From NCBI GenBank assembly GCA_900547315.1, contig URGI01000053.1, forward strand, positions 1 to 12,875: DNA of 12,875 bases, given 5' to 3'. Below the pieces are notes generated by a model. That model did no database searches, was not told the origin of the DNA, and was given only the letters and a program-made list of their open reading frames with translations. Each line of letters starts with the position of its first letter. The stretch's first letter is position 1. Position numbers and translations under genes: made by a program. The DNA comes from an uncultured Eubacteriales bacterium (lineage in GTDB: Bacteria; Bacillota; Clostridia; Oscillospirales; Oscillospiraceae). Of this stretch, positions 1-6,469 are shown in pieces.

Positions 1-278
1 CCGCATATGCGGCAGCGGTGGACTATCGCCCACTCGCCGTTTTTTCTCACCCAGACCGCTATGGGGTCCATAATGCCCCCGCAGTCCGCGGCTCTGTCGC
101 CCGGCTCGATGTCGACGTGCAGGCTCGAGAGGCAGTTCGGGCAGTGGTTTCTGTGGTCGCTGCCCGCGCCCTGCGGCACTGCCGTGCGTCCGCACACCCT
201 GCAAACAAAAGCTTCGCTGCAGGCGTGGGTCTTGTAATAACCTTTTTCGTACTGTTTGCGTTTGTTTTCGCGATTCAT
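1..278 (-). CDS. RNHCP domain-containing protein, partial (C-terminus beyond left edge)
   Basis: The 92 residues visible start at an ATG with GGGAGGAA placed 2 to 9 bases upstream. The protein carries the motif RNHCPNCLSSLHVD at about residues 43-56, which names the RNHCP family, a group of small cysteine-rich proteins of unknown function. Three CxxC pairs are visible (C26/C29 in CRVCG, C46/C49 in CPNC, C89/C92 at the edge), so a zinc-ribbon-like metal site is likely; that is inference. The N-terminus is basic (RENKRKQYEKG), compatible with nucleic acid contact but not proof of it. There is no signal peptide or membrane segment. It lies downstream of tmcAL on the same strand, after a 137-base structured leader. 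The family assignment is firm because of the motif; the role is unknown. The gene runs off the window, so its length cannot be judged. Confidence 0.85.
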   Translation of the reverse strand, partial: MNRENKRKQYEKGYYKTHACSEAFVCRVCGRTAVPQGAGSDHRNHCPNCLSSLHVDIEPGDRAADCGGIMDPIAVWVRKNGEWAIVHRCRIC

Positions 279-394
279 TTTTCCTCCCGGGGATTGAGCT
301 GCGGGAGGACGGCAGAGTGTGTTTTATTTGCCGACCTCCCGGTCAGCGCACACTCTCCGACGATTTTGTGATAAGTCTCAAACAAAATCTCCTT
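279..394 (-). promoter_or_regulatory. Structured 5' leader of the RNHCP gene, possible translational attenuator
   Basis: On the minus strand three related segments follow each other: CCGGGAGG (342-335), CCTCCCG (308-302) and CCGGGAGG (290-283). The last is the Shine-Dalgarno of the RNHCP gene. The middle one can pair with either of the other two, giving two exclusive folds; pairing with the third buries the ribosome binding site. The first sits in a small GACC/GGTC hairpin (344-333), enclosed by an 8-bp stem AGAGTGTG (356-349) with CACACTCT (321-314). A short ORF ends within this structure. The complementarities are read directly; regulation is inference. I see no convincing promoter or U-run terminator in this leader. 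Confidence 0.45.
343..381 (-). CDS. Possible 12-codon leader peptide upstream of the RNHCP gene
   Basis: A TTG codon lies 7 bases after AAGGAG (394-389) and opens a 12-codon frame reading MRLITKSSESVR, then TGA. Its last codons form the 5' half of the AGAGTGTG/CACACTCT stem, and the stop codon directly precedes the first CCGGGAGG segment. This is the geometry expected of a leader peptide whose translation changes the downstream fold. The start is non-ATG and the frame is very short, so chance is a real possibility. Confidence 0.25.
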   Translation of the reverse strand: MRLITKSSESVR

Positions 395-415
395 AGTTTT
401 TTATTCAAGAAACGG

Positions 416-1603
416 TCAGATGACCGCTATCTCGTCTGTGTATTCCGCTCCGCACGGCATTATCGACGGCAGAGCGAGAGAGAATAGGTCGGCGGCGCGC
501 TCTTCGATTGAAGAGATACGTTTTGCGCGTTCGCCGAGCTTTTTTATATCCGCCGCGCGCATGACTATCGGCAGCTTCGCGGTCGAGCGCATGGCGCGCA
601 GCTTTTCGCGGCCTATCGCATTGAAACCGAGCACTCTGATATACGGCGGTATGCCCTCGCAGTCGGACGCCTCGATACCGAGCAGAAGAGCCGCAACGGC
701 GCGCCTTATCCGCGCATGGGAATAGCGTTTGGTCTTGGCGAGAGAATAGAGCTCATCGAGCGAGGATGCACTTCGCGAGGCTGAATATATGCGATTTTCG
801 AGCCCCTCGGAGATATCCGGCACTGCGGCTATTTTTTCTGGCGTTGAGATACGCAGGCACGCGAGGACGGCTTTTTCGAGAGCGTTGATATCCGCCGGCG
901 CTCTGCCCGCCTCTATCTCCGCTTTGAGTATCGCAGCGGCATTTTCGGGCATGAGGTCGGCAAAGTCCTCCCCTGCCCTCACGCGGGTGCGTATGAGCGA
1001 CGCGCTCGCAAAGGAGTTCACCGCCTCGCCGCTGTCGTGACCCGCTCCCTCGCGCCTGACGGCGAACGGAGCGAGCTCGGATTTGAGCGTATCTATCGCG
1101 CGTATATATTCAACGGCGAGCGTGTCATTGGGCGACGAGAGCACGGACGCTACACGCGGGTCAAGCTCCTCGACGGCGCGCTGTCTCGCTGAAGCAAAGC
1201 TCACGCCGGAGAGCAGGTTGGCGCGCATACTCTCGCGCACGGTGTAGTCGTCAACGGCGCGGGACGCGGCTCTGAGCAGAGTGACGTCGGCGCACTCGCT
1301 GCCGAAGCTCAAAGTGTCCACGCAGCCCATGGCGTCGAGCAGCCCGACGGCACCTCTCGCAAAGGTCTGCGCTGCGGCGCACGCCCACGGGACAGGAAGC
1401 GAAACGACAAGATCCGCGCCGTTCATAAGCGCCATACGTGCGCGGGCGTTCGGGTGCATGAGCGCAGTCTCACCGCGCTGGACAAACCAGCTGCTCATCA
1501 CGCACACAACCGCCGACGCGCCGTTTTCGCGCGTGCGGGCTATATGATATGCGTGGCCGTTATGGAACGGATTATATTCGGCAACAATGCCTGCTGTGCT
1601 CAT
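416..1603 (-). CDS. tmcAL: tRNA(Met) cytidine acetate ligase TmcAL (YlbM family)
   Basis: At 395 residues it is close to the roughly 400-415 usual for the family. The N-terminal signature GIVAEYNPFHNGHAYH (residues 5-20) carries the nucleotidyltransferase HxGH motif (H14-N-G-H17). GSE at 101-103 and SPNDTLAVEYIRA at 157-169 are further family blocks. Characterised members use ATP and acetate to make N4-acetylcytidine at the wobble position (C34) of elongator tRNA-Met, via acetyl-adenylate, in the cytosol. The ATG start gives the canonical N-terminus; AGGAG lies about 13 bases upstream, a slightly long spacing. The gene is divergent from ackA, with 138 bases between the two starts. An acetate-using enzyme beside acetate kinase is suggestive, but TmcAL does not need acetyl phosphate. 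In Bacillus the gene sits in the same rsmD-coaD-to-rpmF neighbourhood, so synteny supports the call. Confidence 0.93.
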   Translation of the reverse strand: MSTAGIVAEYNPFHNGHAYHIARTRENGASAVVCVMSSWFVQRGETALMHPNARARMALMNGADLVVSLPVPWACAAAQTFARGAVGLLDAMGCVDTLSFGSECADVTLLRAASRAVDDYTVRESMRANLLSGVSFASARQRAVEELDPRVASVLSSPNDTLAVEYIRAIDTLKSELAPFAVRREGAGHDSGEAVNSFASASLIRTRVRAGEDFADLMPENAAAILKAEIEAGRAPADINALEKAVLACLRISTPEKIAAVPDISEGLENRIYSASRSASSLDELYSLAKTKRYSHARIRRAVAALLLGIEASDCEGIPPYIRVLGFNAIGREKLRAMRSTAKLPIVMRAADIKKLGERAKRISSIEERAADLFSLALPSIMPCGAEYTDEIAVI

Positions 1604-1659
1604 TTTTCGGTCTTCTCTCCTTTTTTCGCAATTAGACGGGTTAATTATGCAAGAACCGC

Positions 1660-1688
1660 TTGAAAAATCCTCTTACAGTATATATAAT
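1660..1688 (+). promoter_or_regulatory. ackA promoter (sigma-A type)
   Basis: TTGAAA at 1660-1665 and TATAAT at 1683-1688 are separated by exactly 17 bases: one mismatch to consensus at -35, none at -10, ideal spacing. Transcription would begin near 1695, giving a leader of about 47 bases. That leader holds a small 5-bp hairpin, GCTTG-TTTG-CAAGC (1702-1715). Confidence 0.8.
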
Positions 1689-1713
1689 ATATCAGTAACG
1701 AGCTTGTTTGCAA
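1684..1713 (-). promoter_or_regulatory. Candidate tmcAL promoter, overlapping the ackA promoter
   Basis: On the minus strand TTGCAA (1713-1708) is followed after 18 bases by TATTAT (1689-1684), which would give a leader of about 75 bases for tmcAL. The -10 lies in the same AT-rich run as the ackA -10 on the other strand. The match is moderate and alternatives exist in this AT-rich stretch. Confidence 0.3.
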
Positions 1714-1728
1714 GCAAATATTTTATTT

Positions 1729-1733
1729 GGAGG
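1729..1733 (+). promoter_or_regulatory. ackA ribosome binding site
   Basis: GGAGG sits 8 bases before the TTG at 1742 and decides in favour of that start over the in-frame TTG at 1727. Confidence 0.8.
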
Positions 1734-1741
1734 CAATACTC

Positions 1742-2938
1742 TTGAAAATTCTTGTTATCAACGCAGGCAGCTCCTCCCTCAAGTACCAGCTCATCGACAT
1801 GGCCAACGAGCAGGTCATGGCAAAGGGGCTGTGTGAGCGCATCGGCATCGACGGCCACCTCAAGCACAGCCCGCTGGTAGGCGGCAAGCCCGTCTTCAAT
1901 GAGGACGTCCCCATGCCAACCCACTCTGAGGCTATCGCAGCTGTCATCGAGAAGCTGACCAGCCCTGAATACGGCGTTGTTTCCTCCATGAAGGAGATCG
2001 ACGCTGTCGGCCACCGCGTGGTTCACGGCGGCGAGAAGTTTGCAAGCTCCGTCCGCATTGACGACGCCGTTATGGCCGCGCTCGAAGAGTGCATCCCCTT
2101 CGCTCCCCTGCACAACCCCGCCAACATCACCGGCATCAACGCCTGCAAGGCCGTTATGGGCGATGTTCCCATGGTCGCCGTGTTCGACACCGCGTTCCAC
2201 CAGACTATGCCCGGCAAGGCATATATGTACGCCGTTCCCTATGAGTATTACAAGAACGACGGCATCCGCCGCTATGGCTTCCACGGCACATCTCACCGCT
2301 ATGTTTCCGCCCGCTGCGCGGAGCTTATGGGCAAGCCCATAGAAGAACTGAAGCTCATCTCCTGCCACATGGGCAACGGCTCCTCCATCTGCGCCATCGA
2401 CGGCGGCAAGTGCGTCGACACCTCTATGGGCTTCACCCCGCTGGTCGGCCTCCCCATGGGCACCCGCTGCGGCGACCTCGATCCGGGCGTCATGCAGTTC
2501 CTGATGAACAAGTACGGTTACGGTATCGACGAGATGCTGAACATCCTCAACAAGAAGTCCGGTGTGCTTGGTGTTTCCGGTGTATCCTCCGACTTCCGCG
2601 ATCTCGACAACGCAGCCGAGAACGGCAACGAGCGCGCAGCTCTGGCTCTGGATATGTTCCATTACTGGGTCGCCAAGGTCGCCGGTTCCTACGTCGCCGC
2701 AATGAACGGCGTTGACGCCATCATCTTCACTGCCGGCGTCGGCGAGAACAGCAAGGCTTCCCGTGCGGCAATATCCGAGTACTTCGGCTACCTCGGCGTG
2801 AAAATCGACAATGAGGCAAACTCCAAGCGCGGCGAGGATATAATGATCTCCACCCCCGACTCCAAGGTCAAGGTTTTCGTTATCCCCACCAACGAGGAGC
2901 TTGTTATCGCCCGCGACACCAGAGACATCATCGGCTGA
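1742..2938 (+). CDS. ackA: Acetate kinase
   Basis: Interconverts acetate + ATP and acetyl phosphate + ADP, normally the ATP-yielding last step of acetate fermentation. At 398 residues it is full length. The signature VINAGSSSLKYQL (5-17) and the second block VFDTAFHQTMP (147-157) are present. Residues matching those of the Methanosarcina enzyme are N7, R92, D149, H181, R242 and E385, all intact. The TTG start at 1742 is chosen because GGAGG (1729-1733) lies 8 bases upstream and translation then begins MKILVINAGS, as in the family; the in-frame TTG at 1727 overlaps the ribosome site and is rejected. It is the only plus-strand gene here, with its own promoter and terminator. pta, its usual partner, is not adjacent. 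Codons are strongly C-ending (GCC, ATC, TCC), consistent with high expression. Confidence 0.98.
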   Translation: MKILVINAGSSSLKYQLIDMANEQVMAKGLCERIGIDGHLKHSPLVGGKPVFNEDVPMPTHSEAIAAVIEKLTSPEYGVVSSMKEIDAVGHRVVHGGEKFASSVRIDDAVMAALEECIPFAPLHNPANITGINACKAVMGDVPMVAVFDTAFHQTMPGKAYMYAVPYEYYKNDGIRRYGFHGTSHRYVSARCAELMGKPIEELKLISCHMGNGSSICAIDGGKCVDTSMGFTPLVGLPMGTRCGDLDPGVMQFLMNKYGYGIDEMLNILNKKSGVLGVSGVSSDFRDLDNAAENGNERAALALDMFHYWVAKVAGSYVAAMNGVDAIIFTAGVGENSKASRAAISEYFGYLGVKIDNEANSKRGEDIMISTPDSKVKVFVIPTNEELVIARDTRDIIG

Positions 2939-2960
2939 TTGGCTTTGTAAAAACGCATGA

Positions 2961-2992
2961 AATGAGGATTGCTTTCGCAGTCCTCATTTTTT
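2961..2992 (+). terminator. Intrinsic terminator of ackA
   Basis: An 11-bp stem, ATGAGGATTGC (2962-2972) with GCAGTCCTCAT (2977-2987), contains one G-T wobble and a TTTC loop. It is followed by a T run to 2992, 23 bases past the ackA stop. Confidence 0.9.
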
Positions 2993-2996
2993 CCGA

Positions 2997-3032
2997 TCAA
3001 AAAGCTGGGCGGCACTGTGCCCGCCCAGCTTT
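2997..3032 (-). terminator. Intrinsic terminator of the uvrC-rsmD-coaD operon
   Basis: A perfect 12-bp stem, AAAGCTGGGCGG (3001-3012) with CCGCCCAGCTTT (3021-3032), is followed on the minus strand by TTTTTG. It lies 12 bases after the stop of the coiled-coil gene and back to back with the ackA terminator, insulating two convergent units. Confidence 0.88.
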
Positions 3033-3044
3033 ATTTATGTATTC

Positions 3045-3551
3045 TTATTCCTCTTCGGCGCGCTTTCTCGGCGCAGGTTCGGCCTTCTGCGCAGGCATTG
3101 CGCCGCTGAAGGCTCTGTGAGTGTTCTGTATATTGCCGAGCGCGGCGGTCATGCTCTCCTCCGCCTGACGCATGATATCGTCAACATAGGAGCTTGCGAC
3201 GCGGCGCAGCTCTTTGGACTTCGCCTCGGCGGAGGCTATCATCTCCGCGCTGCGCGCCTTTGCAACGCGCACTATCTCCTGCTCTTCTATCATAGCACGA
3301 GCCTTCTCCTCGGCATTCTTGCGCAGCGCCTCGGCCTCTTTCTTCGCGTTGCCGATGAACTCGTCGCGCGCAGAAACAAGCCGCTTCGCCTCGGCGAGCG
3401 CCGTGGGCAGATTGGCCTTGATCTCGTTGATTATCTCGACCGCCTTGTCGCGCTCGATTATGCATTTGTCATTTCCAAGCGGAACGCCCCACGCCTCCGT
3501 GACCATACCGTAAAGGATATCCAGCAGCTCAATGATGTCGTTGTTATCCAT
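3045..3551 (-). CDS. Coiled-coil protein, DivIVA / ATP-synthase-b-like, conserved coaD neighbour
   Basis: 168 residues, strongly helical and charged. Residues about 35-135 are rich in Ala, Glu, Lys and Arg with heptad-like spacing (for example NAKKEAEALRKNAEEKARA at 68-86), predicting a long coiled coil. The N-terminus (DIIELLDILYGMVTEAWGVPLG) is more hydrophobic but is not a membrane segment. The C-terminus (about 150-168) is low-complexity and rich in Ala, Pro, Arg and Glu. Similar proteins follow coaD in many Clostridia and are often labelled ATPase, DivIVA-like or ATP synthase subunit b; I see no nucleotide-binding motif. The ATG at 3551 is chosen because GGAGG (3564-3560) lies 8 bases upstream; a GTG at 3566 overlaps that site. 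The start overlaps the coaD stop by 1 nt (TAATG). A structural or divisome role is only a guess. Confidence 0.7.
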   Translation of the reverse strand: MDNNDIIELLDILYGMVTEAWGVPLGNDKCIIERDKAVEIINEIKANLPTALAEAKRLVSARDEFIGNAKKEAEALRKNAEEKARAMIEEQEIVRVAKARSAEMIASAEAKSKELRRVASSYVDDIMRQAEESMTAALGNIQNTHRAFSGAMPAQKAEPAPRKRAEEE

Positions 3552-4045
3552 TATTTTGTCCTCCACTGTTTGGCTTTTTCCTCGATCTCTTCTTTTATTT
3601 CGTCCGGTACAAATCCGGTCAGATCCGCTCCGTATCTCGCCATTTCACGTACGACGGAGGAACTGAGGAAAGTATACTTCACATCGGACGTAAGGAACAT
3701 TGTTTCAAGCTGGGGATTTATCTTTTTATTGATGAGGTTCATCTGGAACTCATATTCAAAGTCTGACGCGGCACGCAGTCCCTTCACGATCACGGCGCCG
3801 TCATGCTGCTTTGCGTACTCCGCGAGAAGTCCGGAGGACGACTCGACCGAGACGTTCGGATACTTTTCGGTCGCCTTGCGCGCCATCTCAACGCGCTCCT
3901 CCACGGAGAACATCGGCGAGGTCTTGGTCGAGTTATACATTATGCACACGATGACCTTGTCAAATATTTTCGAGCTGCGGCGGATGATATTCAGATGCCC
4001 TAGCGTTATCGGGTCAAAACTGCCGGGACAAATAGCTATGCTCAT
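3551..4045 (-). CDS. coaD: Phosphopantetheine adenylyltransferase
   Basis: Transfers AMP from ATP to 4'-phosphopantetheine to give dephospho-CoA, the penultimate step of CoA synthesis. The 164-residue length is typical. The N-terminus AICPGSFDPITLGHLNII carries the nucleotidyltransferase TxGH motif (T14-L-G-H17). KGLRAASDFEYE (88-99) and FLSSSVVREMA (126-136, equivalent to the ISSS-x-VR block) are the other family motifs, all intact. AAGGAG lies 8 bases before the ATG, inside the end of rsmD; the ATG overlaps the rsmD stop by one base (TGATG), so the genes are probably translationally coupled. The pair rsmD-coaD is a widely conserved bacterial order. Confidence 0.98.
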   Translation of the reverse strand: MSIAICPGSFDPITLGHLNIIRRSSKIFDKVIVCIMYNSTKTSPMFSVEERVEMARKATEKYPNVSVESSSGLLAEYAKQHDGAVIVKGLRAASDFEYEFQMNLINKKINPQLETMFLTSDVKYTFLSSSVVREMARYGADLTGFVPDEIKEEIEEKAKQWRTK

Positions 4046-4584
4046 CAGGCGTTCTCCTTGGTGTAGATGCAGACCTTGACCTTACCGTAGCTGTACTCCT
4101 TGCGTTTGGCATACGGCGCGGTCATATCCGGAAGCTGCCGTTCGCGGCGTGCTTCACAGATTATTATACCACCATTCGACAATATGTCAACCGAATTGAT
4201 GGTTTCCAGCACAGATTCGTACAATCCGGAATCATACGGTGGGTCGACAAATATCACGTCGAATTTGCCGCAATGGCGCAGAAAACTCTGCGCGTCCTCC
4301 TGCAATACTGTCGCCTTCAGGCCGCAGGTCTTCAGGTTGTCGCGCACGATCTGCACCGCCGCCCTGTCCTTATCGACGAACACCGCGCTCTCCGCCCCGC
4401 GGCTCAGGCATTCGATGCCGAGCTGGCCGGTTCCGGCAAAGAGGTCGAGCACGCGCCGCCCCTCGATATCAAACTGGATTATGTTGAACACCGACTCCTT
4501 CACGTTGTCCGTCGTCGGCCGGATGTCATAATTCTCCGGAGTTTTAAGCCTTCTGCCCCTCGCGGAGCCGGTTATCACTCGCAT
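4045..4584 (-). CDS. rsmD: 16S rRNA (guanine(966)-N2)-methyltransferase RsmD
   Basis: SAM-dependent methylation of G966 (E. coli numbering) in 16S rRNA of the small subunit. At 179 residues it has the usual size. It begins with the family opening MRVITGSARGRRL and RPTTDNVKES (22-31). The SAM-binding loop is LDLFAGTGQLGIE (46-58) and the catalytic N6/N2-amino methyltransferase motif is DPPY (114-117). The start overlaps the end of uvrC by 10 bases, and the preceding GAGTG is a weak ribosome site, so reinitiation by ribosomes finishing uvrC is plausible. It is followed immediately by coaD. Confidence 0.96.
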   Translation of the reverse strand: MRVITGSARGRRLKTPENYDIRPTTDNVKESVFNIIQFDIEGRRVLDLFAGTGQLGIECLSRGAESAVFVDKDRAAVQIVRDNLKTCGLKATVLQEDAQSFLRHCGKFDVIFVDPPYDSGLYESVLETINSVDILSNGGIIICEARRERQLPDMTAPYAKRKEYSYGKVKVCIYTKENA

Positions 4585-6401
4585 GTATCGTCACTCTTTT
4601 CGTTATGGTAGTAATCATAGACCGCCTGCGCCGTATTCTTCGGCACGACGAGGCGGAGCTGTTCGACGCTCGCCGCCTTTATCGCCTTGACGGACTTGAA
4701 GTATTTCATCAGGTCGTTCCGCCGCTTCTCGCCAACGCCGCTTATTTTATCAAGGCTCGAGCCGTAGCTCTCCTGCCGCAGCGAGCGCTGATACTCTATC
4801 GCGAAGCGGTGCGTCTCCTCCTGTATGTTCCCGATAAGCGCGAACACGGCCTGATTGCCGCTGATGCCTATCTCCCGCCCGTCTGGCGTTATGAGCGCGC
4901 GGGTGCGGTGCCGGTCGTCCTTCACCATGCCGAATATCGGGACGCTGAGATGCAGCTCCGTCACGGCTCTCAGCGCCGTCGCCGCGTGGGTCTGGCCGCC
5001 GTCTATCAGCAGCAGATCAGGCAGCGGAGAAAACTTCGCATCGCCGTCAGCATAGTGCTTGAAGCGCCGGTACACTGCCTGGTACATGCTGGCGTAGTCG
5101 TCACGAATGGGCATGTCCTTAATGCGGAACTTCCGGTAGTCGCGCTTCAGCGGCTTGCCGTCAACATGCACGGTCATCGCCGCGACGATTCCGGTATCGC
5201 CGAGGTTTGAAACGTCAAACGCTTCTATCCTGCTCGGAAACTCTGGCAGCTCCAGCGTTCTCTGAAGCCACTCCAGTGTCTTGGATCGGCGCTGCGCCGC
5301 GGTCGTGCGGCGCTGTATCTCCTCGCGCGCGTTCAGCGCCGCACTCTCGATAAGGCGCATGCGCTCGCCGCGCTTCGGGGTCTCGATATATATCCGTCTG
5401 CCGGCGCACTCGCTCAGCAGCTCCTCCATGCCGTCATGATCGTCGATCTCACACGGGAGCAGGATCGACTTCGGCCAGCCGCCGCGGTGCGCCGTGAAAT
5501 ATTCGCGCACAAGCTCCGATATGGCCTCGCTGTCGTCCTCCAGCGGTTCGTCGAACATCTCGACGTCCTTGCCAACAAGGTCGCCGCCCACAAAATGCAG
5601 CACAACAAAGCAGCTCTTCGCTCCGCGGCAGAAGCCGACGGCGTCCGTATCAGCAAATGCCGTTGAAATAACACGCTGCTTATGCTCAAGCAGTTCGACC
5701 GCCTTCAGCCTGTCGCGCAGCTCCGCGGCGCGCTCAAAGCGCAGCTCCTCCGCGGCCTGCTCCATCTGCTGCCGCAGATCGTCCACAAGCTCGCTGCTCT
5801 TGCCCTCGAGTACCAGGACTGCCTGCATAATGCTCTTGCGGTAGTCCTCGGCATTGCTGTCGCGCAGGCACCAGCCAGCGCAGCAGCCCATGTGGTAATT
5901 CAGGCAGGGTCGCTCCTTGCCGATATCGCGCGGAAACTTCCGCCCGCAGTCCGGCAGTAGCAGTGCCTTGCTGATAGTACTGATTATCTCCTTTGTCTGC
6001 CCGCGGCTGCCGTATGGGCCAAAATACCGCGCGCCGTCCTTGCCCGGCTTGTTGGCAAGGGTCATCGACGGATACTCGCTTCTGAGATCCATCCTGATAA
6101 AGGGATAGCCCTTGTCGTCCTTCAACAGGATGTTGTAATGCGGCTTATGACGCTTTATAAGCGAATTTTCCAGCACCAGCGCCTCAAACTCGGAGCCTGC
6201 GACAATGACATTGAAGTCCGCAACCTTTTCGACCATGGCCGCGACCTTCGGCAGATGCTCGCCGTGGAAATAGCTGCTGACGCGGTTCTTCAGCTTTTTC
6301 GCCTTGCCGACGTATATGACCTCGTTCTGCGCGTTGAGCATGATGTACACGCCCGGCAGCAGCGGGAGATTATTTGCTTTTTCGCGCAGAGTATCCAGCA
6401 T
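4575..6401 (-). CDS. uvrC: Excinuclease ABC subunit C
   Basis: Makes the 3' and 5' incisions around DNA lesions in nucleotide excision repair, recruited by UvrB. The 608 residues are full length. Domains in order: GIY-YIG nuclease (GVYIM, then VIYVGKAKKLKNRV to about 41; catalytic E78 in LVLENSLIK); a cysteine cluster C152, C166, C174, C178 matching the iron-sulfur ligands described in E. coli UvrC; a UVR UvrB-binding helix pair (about 202-237); the C-terminal RNase H-like nuclease with FDVSN, LLIDGGQTH and EETHRFAI supplying the acidic and histidine residues; and a terminal helix-hairpin-helix region (ISGVGEKRRNDLMKYF). The ATG at 6401 is preferred to the TTG at 6413 because GAGGTG (6411-6406) precedes it. 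It heads the uvrC-rsmD-coaD group, behind the HPr terminator. Confidence 0.98.
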   Translation of the reverse strand: MLDTLREKANNLPLLPGVYIMLNAQNEVIYVGKAKKLKNRVSSYFHGEHLPKVAAMVEKVADFNVIVAGSEFEALVLENSLIKRHKPHYNILLKDDKGYPFIRMDLRSEYPSMTLANKPGKDGARYFGPYGSRGQTKEIISTISKALLLPDCGRKFPRDIGKERPCLNYHMGCCAGWCLRDSNAEDYRKSIMQAVLVLEGKSSELVDDLRQQMEQAAEELRFERAAELRDRLKAVELLEHKQRVISTAFADTDAVGFCRGAKSCFVVLHFVGGDLVGKDVEMFDEPLEDDSEAISELVREYFTAHRGGWPKSILLPCEIDDHDGMEELLSECAGRRIYIETPKRGERMRLIESAALNAREEIQRRTTAAQRRSKTLEWLQRTLELPEFPSRIEAFDVSNLGDTGIVAAMTVHVDGKPLKRDYRKFRIKDMPIRDDYASMYQAVYRRFKHYADGDAKFSPLPDLLLIDGGQTHAATALRAVTELHLSVPIFGMVKDDRHRTRALITPDGREIGISGNQAVFALIGNIQEETHRFAIEYQRSLRQESYGSSLDKISGVGEKRRNDLMKYFKSVKAIKAASVEQLRLVVPKNTAQAVYDYYHNEKSDDTCE

Positions 6402-6418
6402 ACGGCACCTCAAATTTG

Positions 6419-6449
6419 AAAAACAGGGCGTGAAAACTCACGCCCTGTT
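6419..6449 (-). terminator. Intrinsic terminator after the HPr gene
   Basis: A perfect 12-bp stem, AACAGGGCGTGA (6422-6433) with TCACGCCCTGTT (6438-6449), has a 4-base loop and is followed on the minus strand by a run of five T (6423-6419). It separates the HPr gene from uvrC, whose start is only 18 bases further on. Confidence 0.88.
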
Positions 6450-6469
6450 ATAACGCTTTTTTCGGAATA

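Noticed and set aside
1..12. Perfect 12-base palindrome CCGCATATGCGG at the left edge
   Set aside because: It falls inside the RNHCP coding sequence and encodes part of the CRIC motif; a single palindrome of this size is expected by chance.
1645..1668. Possible cre (CcpA) site upstream of ackA
   Set aside because: The sequence around ACCGCTTGA has the central CG, but too many mismatches to the TGWNANCGNTNWCA consensus.
1702..1715. Hairpin GCTTG-TTTG-CAAGC in the ackA leader as a terminator or riboswitch
   Set aside because: It has only 5 base pairs, no T run and is not part of a larger fold that I can see; it is noted only as a minor leader element.
1673..2662. Long open frame of 329 codons antisense to ackA
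   Set aside because: It arises from the C-ending codon bias of ackA. The translation is a low-complexity mix of Val, Ala, Asp, His and Gly with no recognisable domain, and ackA is certain.
3117..4079. Plus-strand frame of 320 codons across the coiled-coil gene and coaD
   Set aside because: It crosses two well-supported genes and their overlap, has no good ribosome site and resembles no family.
4605..5210. Plus-strand frame of 201 codons opposite uvrC
   Set aside because: It lies wholly within uvrC, which has complete domains and motifs; the frame is a composition effect of GC-rich coding sequence.
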